Of a stretch of 64,000 bases of DNA, positions 8,640 through 17,700 are shown one piece after another. This stretch comes from Streptomyces spectabilis (GTDB taxonomy: Bacteria > Actinomycetota > Actinomycetes > Streptomycetales > Streptomycetaceae), in assembly GCF_008704795.1 (NCBI RefSeq), contig NZ_CP023690.1:2366501-2430500 (forward strand). Reading direction: 5' to 3'. A program made the position numbers and the translations under genes. Position 1 is the stretch's first letter. The number at the start of each line of letters is the position of its first letter. The notes under the pieces are model-generated. The model saw only the letters and a program-made list of their open reading frames with translations. It searched no databases and was not told where the DNA came from.

Positions 8640-9637
8640 AGGCCGAGCTCCTTCAGGACGGAGGCGACGCGCCGGTCCTGGGCGTCGAGGAAGTCGCCGA
8701 ACCCGTCACCGGCGAGGAAGGCGTCGTCCCAGCCGTTCTTCTTGAGGGAGGCGCGCCACTCCTTCGAGCCGTGGAGTTCGCGGACGAGCCCGATGAGCTT
8801 GTCGCGCTCGGTGTCGGAGAGGCCGGGGGGCGCCACGATGCCGCGCCAGTTGGTGAAGTCCACGTCGTAGCCGGACTCCTTGAGCGTGGGCCCGTCGAGT
8901 CCCTTGACCCGCTTCGGCCCGGTGACGGCGAGCAGGCGCAGCTCGCCGGACTTGATCTGGTCCAGGTACTCGCCGACGCCGGAGACGCCGAAGGCGACCT
9001 TGTTGCCGAGGATCGACGCGAGCAGTTCGCCGCCGCCGTCGAAGGGCACGTAGTTGACGTCCTTCGGCGCGATCCCGGCGGCGCGGGCCATCAGCATGGG
9101 CGCGATGTGGTCGGGTCCGCCGGGGGCCGAGCCGCCGCCGACGGGCATCTTCCCCGGCCGTTCCCGCCACGCCTCGACGAGGTCGTCGATGGTCTCGTAC
9201 GGCGAGTCCTTCGACACCACGACGACGTCCTGCTCCTCGGTGAGCCGGGCGACGGGGGTGGTGTCGGCGAGGGACTTGGGCGCGTCGTTGGAGCGGACGG
9301 CGCCGACGACGCCCAGGCCCATGGACATGGCGAGCCTGCCGTTGCCGTGCTCGCCGACGAGGCGGCTCAGGCCCACGGTGCCGCCGGCGCCGGGCAGGTT
9401 GAACACCTCGATGGTGTGGCTGAGTCCGGCGTCCTCGGCGTTCTTCGCCGCGGTGCGGGCGGTGATGTCGTAGCCGCCGCCCGGGGTGTTGGGGACCATG
9501 AAGCGCAGACCGGGGATCCGGGTGCCGGTGTCGTCGCCGTCTCCCGTGGTGAGCAGCGGGGGGCCCACGAGCACGAGGAGTGCGGCCCCGCACAGGGCGA
9601 GGGGGACGCGCAGCCGCCGGGGGGTGCGTAGTCGCAC
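8636..9637 (-). CDS. tctC: Tripartite tricarboxylate transporter substrate-binding protein TctC
   Basis: The 333-residue protein starts at GTG 9637 (GTG 9646 is an alternative). It has a basic N-terminus and one hydrophobic helix (LRVPLALCGAALLVLVGPPLL) without a lipobox Cys, so it is secreted or membrane-anchored. The mature part shows TctC/Bug features: FMVPNTPGGGYDITARTAAK near the start, then VGGGSAPGGPDHIA and VNYVPFDGGGELLASILG. Bug proteins trap a dicarboxylate or tricarboxylate between two lobes. It is first in the operon and divergent from the response regulator at 9798. Confidence 0.92.
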   Translation of the reverse strand: MRLRTPRRLRVPLALCGAALLVLVGPPLLTTGDGDDTGTRIPGLRFMVPNTPGGGYDITARTAAKNAEDAGLSHTIEVFNLPGAGGTVGLSRLVGEHGNGRLAMSMGLGVVGAVRSNDAPKSLADTTPVARLTEEQDVVVVSKDSPYETIDDLVEAWRERPGKMPVGGGSAPGGPDHIAPMLMARAAGIAPKDVNYVPFDGGGELLASILGNKVAFGVSGVGEYLDQIKSGELRLLAVTGPKRVKGLDGPTLKESGYDVDFTNWRGIVAPPGLSDTERDKLIGLVRELHGSKEWRASLKKNGWDDAFLAGDGFGDFLDAQDRRVASVLKELGL

Positions 9638-9678
9638 GGGTGCCACCGCCTGTCTGACCGGGGTACGTGTGTGAGGTG

Positions 9679-9750
9679 GCCCACATGTTGCCCACGCGTG
9701 GGGAACCTGTCTCCCTTCCGGAATCAACGGACGTTGTGGTCGTTGTGGTC
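9679..9750. promoter_or_regulatory. Divergent control region of the tct operon and response regulator, with short direct repeats
   Basis: The 160-base gap holds GCCCACA (9679-9685) and GCCCACG (9690-9696) spaced 11 apart. It also holds a head-to-tail duplicate GTTGTGGTC (9733-9741 and 9742-9750). Tandem nonamers are a common form of binding site for CitB/DpiA-class response regulators. Regulation of tct by the adjacent regulator is an inference from the divergent layout. Confidence 0.3.
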
Positions 9751-9797
9751 GCGCTCGTAACCTGCGGCGACAACAAGGGGCCGAGGGGGGCCGGGCG

Positions 9798-10484
9798 ATG
9801 ACGAGGGTGCTGGTCGTCGACGACGACTTCATGGTCGCCAAGCTGCACAGCCGGTACGTCGCCGCGGTGGACGGATTCGCGGTGGCGGGTGTGGCGCACA
9901 GCGGCGCCGACGCGCTGGCCGCGGCAGAGCGGCTCCGTCCCGATCTACTTCTCCTGGACGTGTACCTGCCCGACATGGACGGGCTCGCGGTGCTGCGGGA
10001 GCTGCGGGCGGCCGAGGGGCTCGACCCCGGCCGGGTGCCGGTGGACGTCCTCTTCATCACCGCGGCCCGCGAGGCCGGGGTGATCCGCGCGGCCCTGCGC
10101 GCCGGGGCCCTGCACTATCTGATCAAGCCCTTCAACCAGGCGGCGCTGCGGGAGCAGTTGCGGCACGCGGCGGCCCTGCGCGCCCGTCTCGACGGCCTCG
10201 CCGAGGCCCGCCAGGAGGACGTCGACCGGCTCTTCGGCAGCCGTCCGCCCGGCTCCCGCGAACTCCCCAAGGGCCTGGCCCCGCACACCGCGGACCTGGT
10301 GGCCCACACCCTGCGCGCCCATCCGCGGGGCCTGTCCGCCTCCGAGTGCGCCGAGGCGGGCCGCCTCTCCCGCGTCAGCGCCCGCCGCTACCTGGAGTTC
10401 TTCGCGGTCACCGGCCGCGCGGAGGTGACCTTGAAGTACGGCGGCGCGGGGCGCCCGGAGCGGCGCTACCGGTGGGTGGGGTGA
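9798..10484 (+). CDS. Response regulator of the CitB/DpiA class (orphan in this window)
   Basis: The 228-residue protein starts with a receiver domain (about 3-125). The acidic pocket is VVDDDF, the phospho-acceptor Asp54 is in LLLLDVYLPDMDGL, Thr is in LFITAAREAG and Lys is in YLIKPF. The C-terminal part (about 165-228) is a helix-turn-helix (GLSASECAEAGRLSRVSARR) of the kind found in CitB/DpiA/DctR regulators of carboxylate uptake. It is divergent from tctC, so it probably activates the tct operon. No histidine kinase gene is adjacent, which is unusual for this class. Confidence 0.9.
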   Translation: MTRVLVVDDDFMVAKLHSRYVAAVDGFAVAGVAHSGADALAAAERLRPDLLLLDVYLPDMDGLAVLRELRAAEGLDPGRVPVDVLFITAAREAGVIRAALRAGALHYLIKPFNQAALREQLRHAAALRARLDGLAEARQEDVDRLFGSRPPGSRELPKGLAPHTADLVAHTLRAHPRGLSASECAEAGRLSRVSARRYLEFFAVTGRAEVTLKYGGAGRPERRYRWVG

Positions 10485-10659
10485 CGGCGGGCCCGCGGGA
10501 CCGCCAGTCTGAGCCCTTCATTAGTGGGTCCTTAACGGGGCCATAAGGATCGCCATCGACCGCTCCCAGCAGGGGTTTTGGGGGTTCTGGCGGGCTAGCT
10601 TGCTCAGCGTCGCGGGATGCCGCAGGCCCCGTGCCCCCACCCCTGAGGAGAGTTCCCCC

Positions 10660-11580
10660 ATGCATGCTCGCCGTAAGGTCGCCGCTCTCGCCGCCGCGGG
10701 CGCCGCACCGCTCGTGCTGTCCCTGGCGCAGGCGCAGCCCGCCGCCGCGCACGGGTCGATGACGGATCCGGTGAGCCGGGTGGCCGCGTGTTTCCAGGAG
10801 GGCCCCGAGGCGCCGAAGTCGGCGGCCTGCAAGGCGCTGGTCCGGGCGGGCGGCACCCAGCCGCTGTACGACTGGAACGAGGTCAACATCGCCAACGCCG
10901 CGGGCAGGTCGAAGGAGATCATCCCGGACGGCAAGCTGTGCAGCGCGGGGAACGCCAAGTACAAGGGGCTCGACCTGCCGAGGAGCGACTGGCCCGCCTC
11001 GAAGCTCAGCGCCGGGAAGCACACCTTCCGCTACCGGGCCACCGCTCCGCACCGGGGCTCCTTCGAGCTGTACCTCACCAAGGCGTCGTACGACCCGGCC
11101 AAGCCCCTGAAGTGGTCGGACCTCCAGGCCCGGCCCTTCGCGAAGGTCACGGACCCCAAGCTGGTGAACGGCTCCTACGAGTTCAGCGGCACCGTCCCGG
11201 CCAGGTCGGGGCGGCACCTCGTCTACTCGATCTGGCAGCGGTCCGATTCCCCCGAGGCGTTCTACACCTGCTCGGACGTGGTGTTCGGCCGGGGCAAGGC
11301 CAAGGGCGCCGCCGCGCCGTCGGAGAAGGACATCCGCGACGGCGCGGAGAAGTCCACCGTGGAACACCACGGCCACGGCGACCTCGGCGGCGGCGAGGGC
11401 AACGCCCCCGAGGCCAAGGGCGGCGCCGCGAAGCCGGTGGCGGCCACCAGCGAGAACCTCGCCGAGACCGGTGGCGACGGCTCCTCCGCGTACTACGCCG
11501 TCGGCGGGGCCGCGGCCCTCGCGCTCGGCTCGGGCACGCTGTTCGTGGCGGCACGGCGGCGCGCCGCCACGAACCGCTAG
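10660..11580 (+). CDS. AA10 lytic polysaccharide monooxygenase with C-terminal sortase signal
   Basis: The 306-residue precursor has a signal peptide that should be cut before His31 (QAQPAAA/HGSMTDP). That exposes the N-terminal His needed for the copper histidine brace. The second brace His is 131 in the RATAPHRGSFELYLTK stretch. Four early Cys can form disulfides. Downstream is a low-complexity charged/Ala linker (about 225-265), then LAETG (267-271), a hydrophobic helix and RRRAATNR. This is a class E-type sortase cell-wall signal. The enzyme should oxidatively cleave chitin or cellulose while attached to the wall. A strong GAGGAGAG ribosome site precedes the ATG. Confidence 0.9.
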   Translation: MHARRKVAALAAAGAAPLVLSLAQAQPAAAHGSMTDPVSRVAACFQEGPEAPKSAACKALVRAGGTQPLYDWNEVNIANAAGRSKEIIPDGKLCSAGNAKYKGLDLPRSDWPASKLSAGKHTFRYRATAPHRGSFELYLTKASYDPAKPLKWSDLQARPFAKVTDPKLVNGSYEFSGTVPARSGRHLVYSIWQRSDSPEAFYTCSDVVFGRGKAKGAAAPSEKDIRDGAEKSTVEHHGHGDLGGGEGNAPEAKGGAAKPVAATSENLAETGGDGSSAYYAVGGAAALALGSGTLFVAARRRAATNR

Positions 11581-11583
11581 GGC

Positions 11584-11790
11584 CTAGGGCCTGTCCGGTG
11601 GGTCGGCGTGGGGCAAGGAGCGGCGTCAAGGGGGTCCCCCCTGTTCGAGCGGAGCCGAGAACTTGGGGGCGCGTGCGATCGCAAGGCGCCGGGATGTCCT
11701 CGTAGCGGAGCTACTAGGGCATTTCGGCAACGCGGCGAGCGTGCGTGCCAGGCGTCGCGACGCCGCGCCGACCCACCGGACAGGCCCTAG
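11584..11790. mobile_element. 199-bp MITE with inverted repeats and CTAG target duplication
   Basis: The element proper is 11588-11786. Its ends are perfect 21-base inverted repeats (11588-11608 and 11766-11786, beginning GGCCTGTCCGGTGGGTCGGC). It is flanked on both sides by CTAG (11584-11587 and 11787-11790), consistent with the 4-base duplications of IS5-type elements. There is no transposase gene, so it is non-autonomous. An inner stretch (11638-11668) matches the core of the 84-bp repeat at 2.2 and 60.8 kb. It sits three bases after the LPMO stop. Its right-hand CTAG contains the stop codon of the lipase gene. Confidence 0.85.
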
Positions 11791-12653
11791 GACAGACAGG
11801 TCGTCGGGGTCGCGTGGGCCGGGTCGAGCGCGTTGGCCACCTCGTGGTGGGCGACCCGGTCCAGGACCCCGACGGCCACGTGCTCGGAGAGGTCCACGGG
11901 GCACAGGTCCTGCACCAGGACGTTGCGCACGTTCGGCCCGTCGAGGAACTGCGAGCGGTACGGGGTGACCACCTCGTCGTACCGGGTGGCGATGACGGTG
12001 TAGCGCACTCCGGGCACGGTGTCGCCGCCCGCGTTCAGCCTGGTCAGGAACGGCGACCCCGCGATCTGGTCGGCCAGGCTCGGCGTCGCCGTGGTGAGCA
12101 GGGCCTCGATGCCCGGGAAGTACGGCAGGAGCTTGGTCAGGCCGAGCAGGGTCGTGCCGTGGTTGTCGGGCGCGAGGCCGATCAGCGCGTTGACCTTCGG
12201 GGCGCCGCCGAGGAACTTCAGGTAGTGGCGGGGCATCATGCCGCCCTGCGAGTGCCCGACGAGGTCGACCTCGTCGGCCCCGGTGGCCGCGAGGACCTTG
12301 TCGACGTAGGTGTCGAGCTGTTCGGCGGACTTCGCGACGGGGCCGAGGCCGTGGAAGAAGGGCACGTGCGGCAGTTGGCCGTAGTCGAGCGAGAAGACGC
12401 AGTAGCCGCGGCCCACCAGGTAGGGCGCGAGGACGAGCCAGTTGTCCACGGAGTTCGCGAAGGTGCCGTGGACGAGGACGACCGGGCGGGGGTGGGCGGC
12501 GGACGGCTCGCAGTCGTAGTCGTTCCAGCCGCGCGCCGAGGAGGGCGCGGCGGAGGCGGATGCGGCGGCCGCGGCGGTGGGGGTGAGTGTGGCGGCGCCC
12601 GCGATCAGCAGGGCGGCGGTGAACGCGCGCAGCGCTCGTCTCCAGGGCAGCAT
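11787..12653 (-). CDS. Secreted alpha/beta-hydrolase, triacylglycerol lipase/esterase type
   Basis: The 288-residue precursor has an N-terminal signal peptide (MLPWRRALRAFTAALLIAGA, cut near AAA about residue 30). The alpha/beta-hydrolase core has an oxyanion motif VVLVHGTFANS (58-68) and the nucleophile elbow GHSQGG with Ser135. A His near the C-terminus and an Asp complete the presumed triad. Sequence style matches Streptomyces extracellular lipases acting on acylglycerols or polyesters. The TAG stop is formed by the CTAG target duplication of the adjacent MITE, so the C-terminus may have been trimmed or conserved by that insertion. Confidence 0.9.
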   Translation of the reverse strand: MLPWRRALRAFTAALLIAGAATLTPTAAAAASASAAPSSARGWNDYDCEPSAAHPRPVVLVHGTFANSVDNWLVLAPYLVGRGYCVFSLDYGQLPHVPFFHGLGPVAKSAEQLDTYVDKVLAATGADEVDLVGHSQGGMMPRHYLKFLGGAPKVNALIGLAPDNHGTTLLGLTKLLPYFPGIEALLTTATPSLADQIAGSPFLTRLNAGGDTVPGVRYTVIATRYDEVVTPYRSQFLDGPNVRNVLVQDLCPVDLSEHVAVGVLDRVAHHEVANALDPAHATPTTCLS

Positions 12654-12843
12654 CAGGCGATCTCCTCGCGGTTCAAGGCAGGTGCGATGACCGGCTAACG
12701 ATCGACTGTGACCCGGATCACGATATTGACGCGTTCACGCTAAATTACGTGCCGGTAGTAGAAGTGTGAAGTTGCGCGCGGGCAAAACTTCCCAGCGGCC
12801 ACTGGCACGGTCGTCCGCGCCGGACGGCCCGGCGCGGACGGGC

Positions 12844-13518
12844 TCAGTCCTTCACTTCGAGGCCGAGCGTCACCGCGAGGGCCGGTGCCAGCTCCACCAG
12901 TTGCAGACCGCTGATCGTCGCCCCGCGCAGCGCGTCGAGCCCGGAGGCGATGCCGAGGGCCGCGGCGCCGCTGAGGTCGGCCCGGTCCACGGTGACGTTG
13001 TCGAAGCGCACGCGCTCCAGCGTGGTGCCGGGGAAAGCGACCCCGGCCAGCCGCGCCCCGCTGAAGTCGACGTCCCGCAGCAGGCAGTCCGCGAAGGTGA
13101 CGTCGCGCAGCTCGGCCCCGCGCAGGTTCACGGAGTCGAACTTGCACTGGTGGAACACCACCCGGCGCAGCCGCGAGCCGTGCAGCTCCACCCCGGCGAG
13201 CAGCCCCGCGCCCGCCTCGCAGTCCGTCCACTGGGTCTCGGCCAGGTCGACCCCCACCCAGCGCGTCTGATGCGCCCAGACGTCGTTGAAGCGGGCCCGG
13301 CGGTAGCGCCCGCCCTCGAAGGCGACCGCGGAGAAGGCGCACTCCAGGAAGACGGTGCCGCCCCCGTCCAGGCCGACGAAGCCGCCGCCGTCGAAGTGCA
13401 CGGACTCGTGGTCGCCGTCACGCTCCAACTCCTCCGCGAACACGTCGAGCCGATGCGCGTACGGCAGGTCCGCGAGGTCGCGGGGGGCGGGGGCGGCGCG
13501 GTGCGGGGTCGCGGCCAT
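12844..13518 (-). CDS. Pentapeptide-repeat protein
   Basis: The 224-residue protein has a central region (about 45-195) built of A(D/N)LXX-like pentapeptides, for example VNLRGAELRDVTFADCLLRDVDFSGARLAGVAF. Such repeats fold as a right-handed quadrilateral beta-helix. Some members mimic DNA and protect gyrase, but the family is diverse and no role can be assigned here. The start at 13518 has a GAGAGGA ribosome site eight bases upstream. It is monocistronic. Confidence 0.88.
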   Translation of the reverse strand: MAATPHRAAPAPRDLADLPYAHRLDVFAEELERDGDHESVHFDGGGFVGLDGGGTVFLECAFSAVAFEGGRYRRARFNDVWAHQTRWVGVDLAETQWTDCEAGAGLLAGVELHGSRLRRVVFHQCKFDSVNLRGAELRDVTFADCLLRDVDFSGARLAGVAFPGTTLERVRFDNVTVDRADLSGAAALGIASGLDALRGATISGLQLVELAPALAVTLGLEVKD

Positions 13519-13826
13519 GACGGTCCTCTCGAAAGGGGGGTGGGGTGCCGTCGTTGTACCGCGTACGGACGGACGCGGCCCAATCGAGCGACGGCGAACG
13601 TCCGCCTGCGACGCACCAGCCGTCACCGCGAAGCGCGGGCGGAGAATCGCCTGAAAGCGCCATCAAACACCCACACATGATGTGACGTGCATCACTGCAC
13701 CATGAGCGCCACTCAGGGCCCGAGAGTCCTCAACTTCCCTTTCAGTACGGCGAGTTGAGGCTGGAGGAGACTCCTGCCGCCGTCTCCGTGCCGGTTCGCT
13801 CAGACGGATCCTGCGCTCGACACGCC
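13519..13826. other. Intergenic region between pentapeptide gene and imuB-like gene, with a Crp-like site
   Basis: There is no convincing gene in these 308 bases. They hold the promoter side of the pentapeptide gene and the 3' side of the Y-polymerase gene. The one clear site is TGTGACGTGCATCACT at 13681-13696. It matches TGTGA-N6-TCACA at nine of ten defined positions and is embedded in a larger TGATG/CATCA dyad. It could bind the Streptomyces Crp protein. No strong terminator hairpin was found for the upstream operon. Confidence 0.45.
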
Positions 13827-14795
13827 CTACGCCGCGAGCGTCCCCGGCACGATCACGCTCGCCCCGAACTTCCGCCGGGCCCGGTCGGCCACCGCCTCGA
13901 TGCGGCGGGCCTTCTCGTCCGCCGGGTCGAAGGTGAGCTGGTGGGCGGCCTGCTCTGCGGGGCCGAGGCCCTCGGCGCGCAGGGCGATCGCGCGGACCCG
14001 GGCCCGCTGCAGGCCGAGCGCCTCGTACAGGCCGTACGCCGCCCGCGTCAGCTCCGCCGAGTGCGCGGTCGGCTCCTTCAGGGTGCGGCTGCGGGTGGTC
14101 GCGGAGCGGTCGGCGTAGCGGACGGTGAGGGTCAGGGTGCGGCAGACCTTGTCGAGGGCGCGCAGCCGGGTGCCCAGCTCCTCGGCGGCCGAGAGCAGGG
14201 CGCGGCGGTGCCGGCCGGGGTCGATCTCGTCGTGGGAGAAGGCGCGTTCGGTGGCCAGGGAGCGCGAGACCGCGTTCGGCACCACCCGGCCGCGGTCGAC
14301 GCCGCCCGCCTTGTCGCGCAGCTCGCGGCCCGCCTTCGCGCCGATCAGGCGCTGGAGCGTGGACAGGGGCGCGGCGGCGACCCGGCCGAGGGTGTCGAGG
14401 CCGTACTCGCACAGGGTGCGGGCGGTCGCGGCGCCGACGCCGGGCAGCGCGGCGACGGGCTTGTCGGCGAGGAACTCCGCGGCGGCGCCCGCGGGCACCG
14501 CGCACGGCACGCCGGGCCGGGCGTCGCGCAGCGCGACCCGGGCGAGCAGCGGCCCAGGCCCCGCGCCGATCGCGCAGTCGACGCCGTGCAGCGCGAGGGC
14601 GCGTACGCGGATCACCGACGCGAGGCCGACGGCGTCGCGCCCGAAGTACCGCTCGGCACCGCGCAGATCGGCGAGGGCCCCGTCCGGGGGCAGCGCCTCG
14701 ACGACCGGGGTGAACTCCTCCAGGAGCCCGAGGAGACCCGGCAGGGCCGCCTCGTACATCGGCGGCAGCTGGAAACGTACACAGAGGATGGTCAT
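13827..14795 (-). CDS. ImuB-like Y-family DNA polymerase homologue lacking catalytic acids
   Basis: The product has 322 residues. It aligns by eye with Y-family polymerases, including the helix-hairpin-helix stretch PVAALPGVGAATARTLCEYGLDTLG and the little-finger-type C-terminal half. The first catalytic motif, normally VDMD, reads VRFQ (about 7-10). The second, normally SIDEAFLD, reads PPDGALAD, so the key Glu is Gly. This is the pattern of ImuB, an adaptor that joins DnaE2 to the sliding clamp. The usual C-terminal clamp-binding motif is not visible, and the protein is much shorter than mycobacterial ImuB. Its ATG overlaps the dnaE2 stop (ATGA). Confidence 0.8.
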   Translation of the reverse strand: MTILCVRFQLPPMYEAALPGLLGLLEEFTPVVEALPPDGALADLRGAERYFGRDAVGLASVIRVRALALHGVDCAIGAGPGPLLARVALRDARPGVPCAVPAGAAAEFLADKPVAALPGVGAATARTLCEYGLDTLGRVAAAPLSTLQRLIGAKAGRELRDKAGGVDRGRVVPNAVSRSLATERAFSHDEIDPGRHRRALLSAAEELGTRLRALDKVCRTLTLTVRYADRSATTRSRTLKEPTAHSAELTRAAYGLYEALGLQRARVRAIALRAEGLGPAEQAAHQLTFDPADEKARRIEAVADRARRKFGASVIVPGTLAA

Positions 14796-17700
14796 CCCGC
14801 ACTCCCCGGGCTCTGGTGCCACAACTTCCGTCCCGTGGGCGCCCGTTCGCCGGGCGGCTGGAGGTCGGCCCACGGGTGCATCTCGTATCCGGTCTCCATC
14901 CGGATGCGGCGGCCGCGTCCGGGGTCGCCGTCCTGCCCGGGCGCCCCGGCCGCCGCGCCGCCTTCGGCGAGGCGCGGGGCCACCGCGTCCAGGCCGCCGT
15001 CGCGGCGCAGCTCCACCAGGTCCGCGAGGTTCCACGCGGCCGAGCCGACGACGCTGAGGCTGCGCGGGCCGCGGCGCTGCACCACGCCGCGGACGAGGAG
15101 CAGCCAGGAGTGGAAGACGGTGTGCGCGCAGGCGGCGTGGGCGTCGTCGAAGAAGGCCAGGTCGACCAGGCCCGTGCCGTCGTCGAGGGTGGTGAAGACG
15201 ACGCGCTTGCCGGAGCGGATCGGCGGGGTCTGGGTGGCGGCCTTGGCGCCCGCGACCAGGACGGTCTCGCCGTGCCGCGCGGTGCGGAGCCGGCGTGCGG
15301 AGGTGACGCCCAGCTCGTCGAGGAAGGCGCGGTGGTCGTCCATGAGGTTCCGCGAGGCGTCCATGGAGAGCACGCCGAGCTCGGCGCTCAGCCGCTCCGC
15401 GTCGTCGAGGTCGGGCAGGCCCGCGGGCGCGGTGTCCCGGCCGCCGGCGAGGGGCAGTTGGGGACCGCGCGCGCCCCGGGCGCCGCGCCCCAGCTCCGTC
15501 AGGTGCAGTTGCAGGTCACGGCGGTTGGCGCCGAAGGCGTCGAGGGCGCCGACCTGGGCGAGCCGGCCGGCGAGCGGGCGGCTCGGCCGGGCCCGCTCCC
15601 AGAAGTCGAGCAGGGAGGAGTACGGCTGTCCGGCCGTGATCCGGGCCGCCTCGGCCTCGCTGATGCCGTGCACGTCGCAGAGCGCGAGCCGCACGCCCCA
15701 GGCTCCCGATTCGGACTCCAGTTCGATGCGATGGGCGGCCGCGGACCGGTTCACGTCGAGGGGCAGGATCGGCACCCCGCGCCGCCGCGCGTCCGCGAGC
15801 AGCAGCCGCTTGGGGTACATCCCCGGGTCGTGCGTGAGCAGGCCCGCGTAGAAGGCCGCCGGGTGGTGGGCCTTCAGCCACGCCGACTGGTACGTCGGCA
15901 CGGCGAAGGCCACGGCGTGCGCCTTGCAGAAGCCGTAGGAGCCGAAGGCCTCGACAATCTCCCAGGTCCGCCGGACGGTCTCGGCGTCGTAGCCCTTGGC
16001 GGCCGCCGTCTGCGCGAACCAGAGGCGGATGCGGCCCTGCGACTCGGGGTCGGACAGACCGCGCCGCACCCGGTCCGCCTCGTCGCGCCCGCAGCCGGTC
16101 ATGATGTCGACGATGTGGATGATCTGCTCGTGGAAGACGACCACCCCGTACGTCTCCCTGAGCGGTCCCTCCAGGTCGGGGTGCGGATAGCGGATCGGCG
16201 CGCGGCCGTGCCTGGACTCGATGAAGGGGCGCACCATGTCGGCGGCGACCGGGCCCGGCCGGAACAGCGAGATGTCCACCACCAGGTCGTGGAAGGTCGC
16301 GGGCTGGAGGCGTCCCACCAGGTCGCGCTGGCCCGGGGACTCGATCTGGAAGCAGCCGAGCGTCTCGGCGGAGCGGATGAGCCGGTACGTCGCCGCGTCG
16401 CCCTCCGGCACCCGGCGCGGGTCGTCCAGGTCGACCCGCTCCCCCGTGGCCCGCTCGACCTCGGCGACCGCGTGCGCCATCGCCGACTGCATCCGCACCC
16501 CGAGCACGTCGAGCTTGAGCAGGCCGAGGTCCTCCACGTCCTCCTTGTCGAACTGGGACATGGGGAAGCCCTCGCCGCTGGTGGGCACGACGGGGGTGCG
16601 CTTCAGGAGGGAGGCGTCGGAGAGCAGCACGCCGCACGGGTGCATGGCGACGCCGCGCGGCAGCGCGTCGAGGCCCTCGACCAGGTCCCACAGGCGGCCG
16701 TGCCGGTCCGCTTCGGCCGCGACGGCCTTCAGCTCGGGCAGCTCCGCCATCGCCGCGCGGGCGTCGCGGGCGCGGATGTGCGGGAAGGCCTTGGCGATCC
16801 GGTCGGTCTCGGCGGGGTCCATGGACAGGGCGGCGCCCACGTCGCGGATCGCGTGCCGGACCCGGTACGTCTCCGGCATCGCGACCGTCGCCACCCGCTC
16901 CTGGCCGAACCGGCCGAGGATCGCGCGGTAGACCTCCAGGCGGCGCGCGGACTCCACGTCGATGTCGATGTCCGGAAGCACCCGCCGCCGCGTGGACAGG
17001 AAGCGCTCCATGAGCAGCCCGTGCGCGAGGGGGTCGGCGTGCGCGATGCCGAGGAGGTGGTTGACCAGGGACCCGGCGCCGGAGCCGCGCGCGGCCACGC
17101 GGATGCCCATGGCCCGTACGTCGTCGACGACTTGGGCGACGGTCAGGAAGTACGAGGCGTAGCCGTGGTGGGCGATGATGTCCAGCTCGTGGTGCGTCCG
17201 CTCCCAGTACGCCCGCCGGTCGGCGCGCCTGTCGTAGCCGCGCAGCACCATGCCCGCCGCCGCCCGGGAGGCGAGGACGCGCTGCGCGGTGCGGCGCCCG
17301 GCGCCGACGAGGGCGGGCTCGGGGAAGCGCACGGAGCCGATGCCGAGGTCGTCCTGGGGGTCGACCAGGCACGCGGCGGCGGCCGCCCGCGTCCGTTCGA
17401 GCAGGCGGTACGCGGCGTCGCGGCGGAACCCGGCGGCCTCCACGATCCGTTCGGCGACGCCCAGCATGGCGGCCTCGCCCTTCAGCCAGCGCTCGCCGCC
17501 GTCGTGCTCCCCGCGCGGGTCGATGGGCACCAGGCGGCGCGCGGCGTCCAGGACGTCGGCGACGGGCCCCTGGCCCGGGTCGGCGTAGCGGACGGCGTTG
17601 GTCAGGACGGGGCGCAGGCGCTGCTCGGCGGCGAAGCCCACGGTGCGGGCGGCGAGGCGCAGCGAACCGGGCCCGGTGCCCGAGCGGCCGTGCCACACCG

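Noticed and set aside
11588..11786. Truncated coding gene in the MITE
   Set aside because: The short frames here do not resemble any protein, and the inverted repeats with CTAG duplications explain the sequence.
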